Positions 1-4,330 of a DNA stretch of 5,168 bases are shown one piece after another. The translations under genes and the position numbers were made by a program. The DNA comes from Nitrospirota bacterium (lineage in GTDB: Bacteria; Nitrospirota; Thermodesulfovibrionia; Thermodesulfovibrionales; Magnetobacteriaceae). The stretch spans positions 1 through 5,168 of the forward strand of contig JADFXO010000289.1 in the NCBI GenBank assembly GCA_015233485.1, read 5' to 3'. Each line of letters starts with the position of its first letter. The stretch's first letter is position 1. The notes below the pieces were generated by a model that had not been told where the DNA came from, did not search any database, and worked only from the letters and a program-made list of their open reading frames with translations.

Positions 1-130
1 TTGGGATTGATGAAAAATGTTGACCCTATCCGACCTGTAAATGTATGATAACTCTGTCCAGTGTAAAGACGATTTCTCAGGTGGTCGACATGACCGGAAC
101 AGATGGTCGGTTTCGCCGGAATACGCAATT
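1..130. mobile_element. Possible IS21-family element end (remnant)
   Basis: No transposase reading frame is visible. The stretch carries a TGTTGACCC segment near position 19. At 78-99 and 100-121 it has two directly abutting 22-bp units that share 16 of 22 bases: CAG-x-TGGTCG, a variable middle, then CCGGAA. The second unit continues into ATACGCAATTG. Read on the minus strand this gives GCGTATTCCGGCGAAACCGACCA followed by another TTCCGG...GACCACC unit. I associate this pattern with the multiple terminal repeats at IS21-family (istA/istB) ends; that is recall, not a search. The element's outer boundary cannot be placed, and most of it would lie left of the window or be deleted. Confidence 0.4.
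78..121. repeat. Tandem 22-bp imperfect direct repeat, two copies
   Basis: Unit 1 (78-99) and unit 2 (100-121) are contiguous. Both begin CAG, contain TGGTCG and end CCGGAA, with differences confined to the fourth base and the centre. Such regularly phased units are what a transposase binding array looks like. They are the main evidence for the IS21-like call. Confidence 0.6.
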
Positions 131-377
131 GGGAGACATTCCTTAGTTACCTGCTAAAACCTCCCGAAGTTCATGCCGCCAGCATACTAAATTCTTAAAT
201 CCCTACAAAATCATGCAGCGATAGGTGCGCCTTTTTTACAGCAATGTCCCTGTCGTTTACCCAAATTAAACATATTTCAGTCAGCCTAAAGTAATATTTA
301 AGCCAATTTTTTGCAAAATTGATCCTATGCCTGCTTCCCATGACAAATATTACACCAAACTCACGCTCTCAGATCGT
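131..377. other. Non-coding stretch between IS-like end and array
   Basis: I see no convincing gene, RNA or intrinsic terminator here on either strand. The part from about 284 to 377 seems to be the decayed 3' end of the adjacent minus-strand gene (see separate entry). A short AT hairpin, CAATTTT/AAAATTG (304-310 and 315-321), has no GC core and is not a credible terminator. The end of the array transcript is therefore undefined. Confidence 0.5.
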
Positions 378-382
378 TCATT
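284..382 (-). pseudogene. Decayed C-terminal remnant of the type-A array gene
   Basis: Read on the minus strand in the frame starting at 382, this stretch encodes pieces that match the C-terminal part of the intact paralogue at 1794-2285. The match is V-x-Y followed by E-x-G-I-G, and then L-N-I-x-x-G, in the same order and with nearly the same spacing. It is interrupted by an in-frame TAA (350-352) and ends at TGA (281-283). The main frame of the gene runs into its stop at 378-380 just as this frame begins, as expected after a frameshift or small insertion. The match is short and weak, so this is a cautious call. Confidence 0.4.
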
Positions 383-770
383 GAGAATTGCTGATACCAT
401 ATTTGTCGGATTTACTTTTAGGCTGTTTAAGAATAACAATGTTTTCTAAATCCTTATATCCAATAGTATGGTTATCTGACTTTGCCGCGGCGGACATAAA
501 AGAAACCAGCCCATCAGGATCATCATGATTAATAATATCATATACCCAAGACGCTGGTAAATTGGGAAGATCGTATATATAAGCATCGAAAACTATCATC
601 TCCATTATCCTGATTCTTTCATTGTTGTAATCCTTTCCATAATCTAACGAAACATAATAATACCTATATTCACACTCGGCCGTAACACCGACACCGGTAA
701 CACTGACAACAATAAACAGTGCCGCCGCTATCAGTAAAAGAGATCGCTTATTTTTAATATTCAGTGTCAT
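378..770 (-). CDS. Truncated type-A secreted array protein (A1), probably degenerate
   Basis: Small exported protein of unknown family, last gene of the array. The start chosen is ATG at 770 (130 aa), because it aligns with the ATG of paralogue A2. A GTG at 785 would add five residues, and neither start has a good Shine-Dalgarno. Residues 1 to about 31 form a Sec signal peptide (basic start, long hydrophobic core, V-T-A before E-C). The mature part keeps the family's Y-Y-Y-V-S-L first strand after a Cys (C33), the LPASW turn and the YKD central strand. It then ends abruptly after K-S-D with an unrelated tail (KYGISNSQ). About 45 residues present in A2 are missing, including the second conserved Cys. 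It is close (24 bp) behind B1, so probably cotranscribed. If the family are immunity proteins, this copy is likely inactive. Coding potential is good up to the truncation; function is unknown. Confidence 0.7.
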   Translation of the reverse strand: MTLNIKNKRSLLLIAAALFIVVSVTGVGVTAECEYRYYYVSLDYGKDYNNERIRIMEMIVFDAYIYDLPNLPASWVYDIINHDDPDGLVSFMSAAAKSDNHTIGYKDLENIVILKQPKSKSDKYGISNSQ

Positions 771-809
771 ACAGTAATCGTTCACTCAAGCAATCATTTT
801 AGCTTAGGG

Positions 810-1274
810 TTAATACCGTTTAAGGCATTTGTGGATTCGTTTGATTTTAAAGTCTTTGTTCTGCAAATCTAATATTGTAGCGGTTCCATTGGGTTTGTTA
901 CAAAACAGCGTCATACTAAAATATGGTTTCTTATTATGATCAGCTTCTGTCCTAACAATAATGGTAAGAAAATCTTTAAAATATACAATATCAACAGCTT
1001 CTTTATCTGTGTCAGCCGTTCCAATTAATAATGTTTCAGTTCCGTGTTCATCAGGAAAATCGTAGAGCCAGCCTTTGGGCATTTTGTGTACGCCATAGAT
1101 ATAGTTGCTTGGATATAAAAAGAATGACCTAACCTTATATTTCTTCTTAAGGTATGAGTCTTTCAATGAAATTATATAAAGCTTATTCTTACATTTTGCC
1201 GCAAATCCCGTCTCTGGTGAGACTATCACCGACGAGACAACTAACAAAACCACTAATCTCGAATATAATGACAC
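810..1274 (-). CDS. Secreted array protein type B (B1), putative periplasmic immunity-like protein
   Basis: A 154-residue protein starting at GTG, supported by AGGAGT seven bases upstream (1282-1287), an arrangement identical in paralogue B2. Residues 1-25 form a Sec signal peptide ending S-P-E-T-G-F-A. The mature protein looks all-beta. It has a first strand after C28 (LYIISL), a MPKGW turn near residue 68, an FKDF strand, an internal C125, and a closing DFKIKRIHKC strand with C150. C28 and C150 occupy matching ends of the first and last strands and could form a disulfide in the periplasm (inference). Paralogue B2 shares about half of the mature residues by eye. It lies between C and A1 on one strand and is presumably part of the array transcript, though an AT-rich gap with a TATAAT (1300-1305) could hold a secondary promoter. 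No named family is recognised. An immunity role is suggested by location and duplication only. Confidence 0.85.
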   Translation of the reverse strand: MSLYSRLVVLLVVSSVIVSPETGFAAKCKNKLYIISLKDSYLKKKYKVRSFFLYPSNYIYGVHKMPKGWLYDFPDEHGTETLLIGTADTDKEAVDIVYFKDFLTIIVRTEADHNKKPYFSMTLFCNKPNGTATILDLQNKDFKIKRIHKCLKRY

Positions 1275-1287
1275 GCGCTTAACTCCT
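1234..1287 (-). repeat. Conserved RBS plus signal-peptide block, copy 1 (in B1)
   Basis: This 54-bp block matches 2784-2837 at 51 of 54 positions, with 27 consecutive identical bases at 1234-1260. It covers the Shine-Dalgarno, GTG start and about 13 codons of the signal peptide. The mature coding parts of the two genes are far more diverged. Confidence 0.85.
1282..1287 (-). promoter_or_regulatory. Ribosome binding site deciding the GTG start of B1
   Basis: AGGAGT on the minus strand, seven bases before GTG 1274. The same sequence and spacing precede the GTG of B2 (2832-2837), so both non-ATG starts support each other. Confidence 0.75.
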
Positions 1288-1299
1288 GTATTGCTTTAA

Positions 1300-1305
1300 A
1301 TTATA
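1300..1305 (-). promoter_or_regulatory. Possible -10 box (TATAAT) upstream of B1
   Basis: A perfect TATAAT lies on the minus strand 26 bp before the B1 start, inside a very AT-rich 58-bp gap. No recognisable -35 hexamer lies 16-18 bp upstream, so this may be chance in AT-rich DNA. Confidence 0.25.
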
Positions 1306-1332
1306 TTTTTTTATTAAAAACAGACCATTGCC

Positions 1333-1818
1333 TTAGAAGAGCCTGTCTTCGCACTTGCGGATATTTAAATCATTATTTGTAAAATGATATGTTACCTCGC
1401 CAGCATCTATTTCTTTGCCTTTGTCGTTGACTGAGTCCTGTTCTATCGTGAAACTAAACTTTATCTTAACGTTATCTACGTTAACGCCAGGACGAGTCTT
1501 TATTACCACGAAATCATCATAGAAAAAATCTATATCCAAACCTCCTGGGGCATTCCACTTATAGCCGCGATAATAACCACTGTAGTTCCTGTATTTATCC
1601 ACTTGAAAGATAAATCCAAATGGAGATGGAGCATGTAATATACTGTGTATTTTGGCATTGCTTACGTGAAAATCAAAGCCGACTACACGGTTAATAATTT
1701 TGCCGCTTTTGGGTAATTGATTCAACGACACGCAGAAGAGGCCGTCATCTCCCTCTGCAAAAGAGAAAGCGAACAAGAGTATTGCCAGTATGATTAATGT
1801 CTTTGCGACGGTAAGCAT
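1333..1818 (-). CDS. Secreted array protein type C, divergent member of the same family
   Basis: A 161-residue protein, unique in the array. Residues 1-21 are a clear signal peptide (MLTVAK start, Leu/Ile/Ala core, cleavage likely after F-S-F-A). The mature part follows the family plan: L-F-C-V-S-L first strand (C29); an I-H-S-I-L-H-A-P-S-P-F-G-F turn where A and B have P-x-x-W; F-Y-D-D-F-V-V-I central strand; K-I-K-F-S-F strand; and D-L-N-I-R-K-C end (C156). Its two cysteines are shifted relative to A and B, four residues forward in the first strand and about three back in the last, as expected for an antiparallel pair in a new register. Its ATG overlaps the end of A2 by 25 bp in another frame, and no strong Shine-Dalgarno is present, which suggests translational coupling to A2. 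Family name and function are unknown; an immunity-like role is inferred from context. Confidence 0.82.
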   Translation of the reverse strand: MLTVAKTLIILAILLFAFSFAEGDDGLFCVSLNQLPKSGKIINRVVGFDFHVSNAKIHSILHAPSPFGFIFQVDKYRNYSGYYRGYKWNAPGGLDIDFFYDDFVVIKTRPGVNVDNVKIKFSFTIEQDSVNDKGKEIDAGEVTYHFTNNDLNIRKCEDRLF

Positions 1819-2285
1819 TTGTTTATCTTTTTCAAAGTAAAATCTCCCATATCAATGTTTAATGTAGCAAACTCTATGCCGATACCGCCTTCTTTCTTCA
1901 TATATATTACGCTCATTTTTACACGTATCTCATCATCGGATTTATTTTTGGGTTGTCTGATAATAACTAATTTTTTGAAATCTTTATATTTTATCATATC
2001 TTTATCAGACTTAGCAGCGGCGGTCATGACAGAAGCGACTCCCCAAGAGTTATCATAATTAGTAATATCATATACCCATGACAAAGGTAGAAACGGCTTG
2101 TCGTATATATAAGCATAGCGAATAGTCAACTCAAATGCCCTAACTCTGTCCTTCTCATAAGGAGGTTGATTATTGAACAATACATAATAATACGTGTCTT
2201 TACATTCAGACGCAACACCATTAACGACAAACAGCATCACCGCCGACGCTGTCAGCAATATAGCGAGTCTATTTGTGATGGTCAT
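1794..2285 (-). CDS. Secreted array protein type A (A2), intact copy
   Basis: The start chosen is ATG at 2285 (163 aa), with AGGA eleven bases upstream. A TTG at 2294 would add three residues but sits almost on top of that AGGA. Residues 1 to about 26 are a Sec signal peptide ending N-G-V-A-S. The mature part has C28, then a Y-Y-Y-V strand, an A-Y-I-Y-D...LPLSWVYDI turn, a Y-K-D-F strand followed by VIIRQP, a K-M-S-V-I-Y strand, an L-N-I strand and a closing D-F-T-L-K-K-I-N-K-C (C157). C28 and C157 are the conserved pair. It resembles A1 closely up to K-S-D and type B over the whole length in pattern. It follows B2 at 71 bp and overlaps C by 25 bp, so it is in an operon with both. No characterised family is recognised. 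A periplasmic immunity-like role is a hypothesis. Confidence 0.85.
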   Translation of the reverse strand: MTITNRLAILLTASAVMLFVVNGVASECKDTYYYVLFNNQPPYEKDRVRAFELTIRYAYIYDKPFLPLSWVYDITNYDNSWGVASVMTAAAKSDKDMIKYKDFKKLVIIRQPKNKSDDEIRVKMSVIYMKKEGGIGIEFATLNIDMGDFTLKKINKCLPSQRH

Positions 2286-2348
2286 GCAGTTCAATATCCT
2301 ATTACCCTAATCTGATAATCATATTTATTGATTGATGCTCATACAGTT
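2276..2348. repeat. 16-bp direct repeat of the A2 start region
   Basis: The bases covering the A2 start (2276-2291) recur at 2333-2348 with 14 of 16 identical. On the minus strand they read AACTGCATGACCATCA and AACTGTATGAGCATCA. The outer copy has its own ATG that opens a five-codon frame (M-S-I-N-Q-stop). It looks like a relic of a tandem duplication or slippage at the A2 5' end, and sits in the B2-A2 gap. Confidence 0.5.
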
Positions 2349-2356
2349 TAATACAA

Positions 2357-2824
2357 CTACCAATGATACAACTTCAGGCGTTTATGAATTTCCTTTATTT
2401 TAAAGTCTTTGGCATCCAGAAGCAGTATTTTAGTTGTTCCATCTTGTTTGAGACAAATCAGCGTCATACTAAAAAACAGTTCTTCCTCTATACTGACCGG
2501 ATCTAAAATAAAACTAAGAAAATCCTTAAAAAAGCCAATATCAACGGCATCCTTGTCTGTATATGCTGCGGCAACAAATTCGTATGTCCTTTCATCATTA
2601 AGATGGTAATGCCAACCGTCAGGCATTTTAGGTATGCCGTATACAGCAGAATTGAAGCTGGTATCTAAAAAAAATGCCCTAACCTTATATTTTTTCTTAG
2701 CGTATGAATCCTTCAATGATACAATATAAAACTTATACTGAAGTTCTTCCTCAAACCCTGCCACCGGTGAAAACACCACAGATGAGACAACTAACAAAAC
2801 CACTAATCTCAGATATAATGACAC
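2357..2824 (-). CDS. Secreted array protein type B (B2), first gene of the array, lacking the conserved Cys pair
   Basis: A 155-residue protein with a GTG start supported by AGGAGT seven bases upstream (2832-2837). Residues 1-23 are a signal peptide nearly identical to that of B1. The mature part retains the type-B plan: F-Y-I-V-S-L-K-D-S-Y first strand, KMPDGW turn, FFKDF strand, SMTLIC strand and DFKIKEIHK end. Both positions of the proposed disulfide are changed together: L28 replaces Cys and R149 replaces Cys (B1 has TGC, B2 has CGC). Only C124 is left, matching C125 of B1. The gene is first in its transcription unit behind a strong promoter and just after the terminator of the DPBB gene. 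It is therefore the array member nearest the effector and the best candidate for its cognate partner, if the immunity idea holds. Function is not known from the sequence itself. Confidence 0.85.
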   Translation of the reverse strand: MSLYLRLVVLLVVSSVVFSPVAGFEEELQYKFYIVSLKDSYAKKKYKVRAFFLDTSFNSAVYGIPKMPDGWHYHLNDERTYEFVAAAYTDKDAVDIGFFKDFLSFILDPVSIEEELFFSMTLICLKQDGTTKILLLDAKDFKIKEIHKRLKLYHW

Positions 2825-2837
2825 GCTCTTAACTCCT
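2784..2837 (-). repeat. Conserved RBS plus signal-peptide block, copy 2 (in B2)
   Basis: Partner of the 54-bp block at 1234-1287 (51 of 54 identical). It is a relic of the duplication that produced the two B-A gene pairs, or a tract kept alike by gene conversion. Confidence 0.85.
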
Positions 2838-2866
2838 ATGATAACGCAAAGTACCGTAATATCTTA

Positions 2867-2896
2867 ATTCTAAACGTACGTATATGCTCTTGTCAA
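2867..2896 (-). promoter_or_regulatory. Sigma-70-type promoter of the five-gene array
   Basis: Minus strand: perfect -35 TTGACA (2891-2896), 18-bp spacer, -10 TAGAAT (2867-2872, five of six consensus). Transcription would start near 2860, leaving a leader of about 36 bases before GTG 2824. The spacer contains the 8-bp palindrome ACGTACGT (2874-2881), a possible but unproven operator. The promoter sits immediately after the upstream gene's terminator, so the array is an independent unit. Confidence 0.7.
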
Positions 2897-2902
2897 GCGT
2901 TT

Positions 2903-2941
2903 AAAAAAAAGAGAGGAGCGTGATTATGCTCCTCTCTTTTT
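2903..2941 (-). terminator. Rho-independent terminator after the DPBB gene
   Basis: Arms 2906-2919 and 2928-2941 are perfectly complementary over 14 bp, including the GAGAGGAGC core, with an 8-base loop. Read on the minus strand, the stem runs into eight T's (2910-2903). It starts about 10 bp after the stop codon at 2952, so it ends the DPBB gene transcript and separates it from the array. The A/T outer arms could also work on the plus strand, where no gene needs it. Confidence 0.88.
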
Positions 2942-2951
2942 ATTAGATCAT

Positions 2952-4070
2952 TTAGTCTTTTTTCTTAAGTGCTCTCTGTGCATCGTCCACTGATTTCTTA
3001 ACTTCCGATGCATGCTCTGCAGCCCACTTTTCTTGTTCTTTATACCGACGCTCTCCCTCTTCCGGACTTAGAAACTTAACCGTCACATTGAAGACGCCAT
3101 CGCCTGGATTTTTCGCAATCTTGGCATATGCCGCAGGCGAGAGGTCTATGCCTCTTGTCGGGTCTTCGTGATGATTACCTATATCTTTCGGCGCATTCGG
3201 AAACTCTTTATCCCTGATCGGAAACGGGCCTTTGTCCTCGACTTTGACTATGACTGTTTTCCCATTTGCTTTATTGGTAACCTCCACGAATAAAGGTTTA
3301 TTTCGATCAAGTTCACCAGCATAAAATGGCGGCATTGCGGCAGTATATCCAAGATCATTATGTGTAGTACCGCTTGAAGTTTTTCTTTTATTGAATTTAT
3401 TATCATAAACAGAGGCCTGCGTGTCACATTCATTGCCGTGGCAGTTTGTATATCTTTTCTCGTCATAAACACCCCTTTTGACAAGGGTCTTATGCCATTC
3501 GGGTATTTCCCTTTCCCCTGCTATTCTTGCCAATTCCTTGTTATGGGCTTCAATCTGTTCCTTAGTTGCACCTGATGGTATCCGAGCCTCCTCATCACTC
3601 ATATTTTGCATACCCGTTTTAGCATCAGCCAGATTCAGTGCGAAGTCTGTGGCTCCGGGTACTAGTGCACCGGCATAACCGGCCACCAGCGTATCAACCT
3701 CATCTGAGCCGGCCTTACCGGCTATGTCTTTCCAATAGAAAGGGTCCCTTTCTAAAAGATCTATAGCCTTTGCGTAACGGCCCGGCGCTGTACTGCCTTT
3801 GGAAAGTTCATAAAGCCCTTCTTTATAACTCATTTTCCCGCTGTTCACGTCACGAGCTAATTGCTCCGCCTTATCTTTCAGCTCACTACTCTTCGGCGTC
3901 AACGTTCCTGAGGCTGCCGCAGCGTCAACCCTGCGCTGAATTGCACCTTTATCCATTTCTACTTTTTGCAGCAAATTCTCTGACACCTCACCAGCATACG
4001 AACATCCCGGCCTTCTCCCCATAAACAGCCCCGTCTTAGGGTCTTTAATGTAACAAGCCTCTGATGACAT
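2952..4070 (-). CDS. Signal-less protein with C-terminal RlpA-like double-psi beta-barrel; putative peptidoglycan-targeting effector
   Basis: A 372-residue protein starting at ATG 4070; upstream ATGs at 4085 and 4076 overlap or abut the GAGGAGG site (4077-4083). There is no signal peptide or lipobox. Residues 1 to about 200 are mostly helical and charged. A Gly/Ala-rich hydrophobic stretch (VAGYAGALVPGATDFALNLA, 129-148) recalls pretoxin linkers of polymorphic toxins. Residues 217-335 fit the RlpA/DPBB family: ASVY (219-222), KTSSG (230-234), TAA (243-245), VEVTNKANGKTVIVKV then EDKGPF (D279), GIDLSPAAYAKIA (307-319), VFNVTVKFL (326-334). RlpA is a peptidoglycan lytic transglycosylase. Here the Asp of the D-x-G-P-F motif is kept, but the RlpA Glu after T-x-S-G is Thr and the His after TAA is Met, so activity may be altered. 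C210 and C215 precede the barrel. A charged helix ends the protein. A toxin role is inferred from domain order and the downstream secreted array; a structural or phage-derived role is possible. Confidence 0.78.
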   Translation of the reverse strand: MSSEACYIKDPKTGLFMGRRPGCSYAGEVSENLLQKVEMDKGAIQRRVDAAAASGTLTPKSSELKDKAEQLARDVNSGKMSYKEGLYELSKGSTAPGRYAKAIDLLERDPFYWKDIAGKAGSDEVDTLVAGYAGALVPGATDFALNLADAKTGMQNMSDEEARIPSGATKEQIEAHNKELARIAGEREIPEWHKTLVKRGVYDEKRYTNCHGNECDTQASVYDNKFNKRKTSSGTTHNDLGYTAAMPPFYAGELDRNKPLFVEVTNKANGKTVIVKVEDKGPFPIRDKEFPNAPKDIGNHHEDPTRGIDLSPAAYAKIAKNPGDGVFNVTVKFLSPEEGERRYKEQEKWAAEHASEVKKSVDDAQRALKKKD

Positions 4071-4076
4071 AAACAT

Positions 4077-4083
4077 CCTCCTC
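4077..4083 (-). promoter_or_regulatory. Ribosome binding site deciding the DPBB gene start
   Basis: GAGGAGG on the minus strand, six bases before ATG 4070. The site overlaps codons 1-3 of the longer frame that opens at 4085, and nothing resembling a Shine-Dalgarno precedes 4085. The 4070 start is therefore favoured. Confidence 0.8.
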
Positions 4084-4109
4084 ATTAAAGTGGTTGTATT
4101 GTACAGCGG

Positions 4110-4135
4110 GAATTCTGCTATGAATATAGCAGTTC
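4110..4135 (-). promoter_or_regulatory. Inverted repeat at the 5' end of the DPBB transcript (operator or mRNA hairpin)
   Basis: Arms CTGCTAT (4115-4121) and ATAGCAG (4126-4132) enclose a four-base loop. GAA/TTC at the outside (4110-4112, 4133-4135) adds three pairs across a TT bulge. The predicted transcription start is near 4136, so the repeat occupies roughly +1 to +26. It could be a repressor operator or a 5' stem-loop that protects the mRNA. Confidence 0.5.
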
Positions 4136-4142
4136 ATATATT

Positions 4143-4171
4143 ATGATAACACAAAATGCAGACTATGTCAA
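4143..4171 (-). promoter_or_regulatory. Sigma-70-type promoter of the DPBB gene
   Basis: Minus strand: perfect -35 TTGACA (4166-4171), ideal 17-bp spacer, -10 TATCAT (4143-4148, five of six). The DNA just upstream (4172-4203) is almost pure A/T and could act as an UP element. The leader is about 65 bases long and contains the inverted repeat at 4110-4135. Confidence 0.75.
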
Positions 4172-4304
4172 CATAATAATTTACTATATATAAAAATATT
4201 ATTCGCATAGTGTTATCAATAATTCCTGTGGCTGACACATTTCTGGAAAAAGAAACTCATATTGCGCTTGCCCTGACGGCGTTGACCGGTAGCAGTTAAA
4301 AATC
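4172..4304. other. Intergenic region between divergent promoters
   Basis: The left part (4172-4203) is AT-rich with an imperfect AATAAT...ATTATT symmetry and may help the minus-strand promoter. At 4227-4239 is TGTG-GCTGA-CACA, roughly 100 bp before the predicted sigma-54 start. That is the usual distance for an enhancer-binding-protein site, but four-base arms are weak evidence. No gene is seen. Confidence 0.35.
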
Positions 4305-4320
4305 TGGTACGGCAATTGCA
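4305..4320 (+). promoter_or_regulatory. Sigma-54 (RpoN) promoter of the NlpC/P60 gene
   Basis: TGGTACGGCAATTGCA matches the -24/-12 consensus TGGCACG-N4-TTGC(A/T) at all fixed positions but one, and has GG and GC exactly ten bases apart (4306-4307, 4318-4319). Transcription would start near 4331. No credible sigma-70 pair was found for this gene. Expression would need an ATP-dependent enhancer-binding protein, not encoded here. Confidence 0.65.
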
Positions 4321-4330
4321 TATAAAACAC

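Noticed and set aside
78..121. CRISPR array
   Set aside because: There are only two imperfect units, directly abutting with no spacers, so they are tandem repeats.
301..325. Intrinsic terminator for the array at the CAATTTT/AAAATTG hairpin
   Set aside because: The stem is almost all A/T with no GC core and no suitable T run after it on the minus strand.
1819..2609. Plus-strand frames at 1819-2058 and 2409-2609
   Set aside because: They lie antisense inside A2 and B2, which have signal peptides, paralogues and RBS support. The plus frames have none of these.
3248..4024. Other frames within the DPBB gene (3248-3484 minus; 3478-3678 and 3770-4024 plus)
   Set aside because: They are shadows of a gene with a coherent domain, promoter, RBS and terminator. 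Their translations show no motif or plausible start site.
4071..4085. Longer DPBB protein starting at 4085 (M-R-R-M-F extension)
   Set aside because: The AGG-AGG codons are better read as the Shine-Dalgarno of ATG 4070, and no ribosome site precedes 4085.
4282..4310. Sigma-70 promoter using TTGACC at 4282 for the NlpC/P60 gene
   Set aside because: No TATAAT-like hexamer occurs 16-18 bp downstream. The sigma-54 match is far better.
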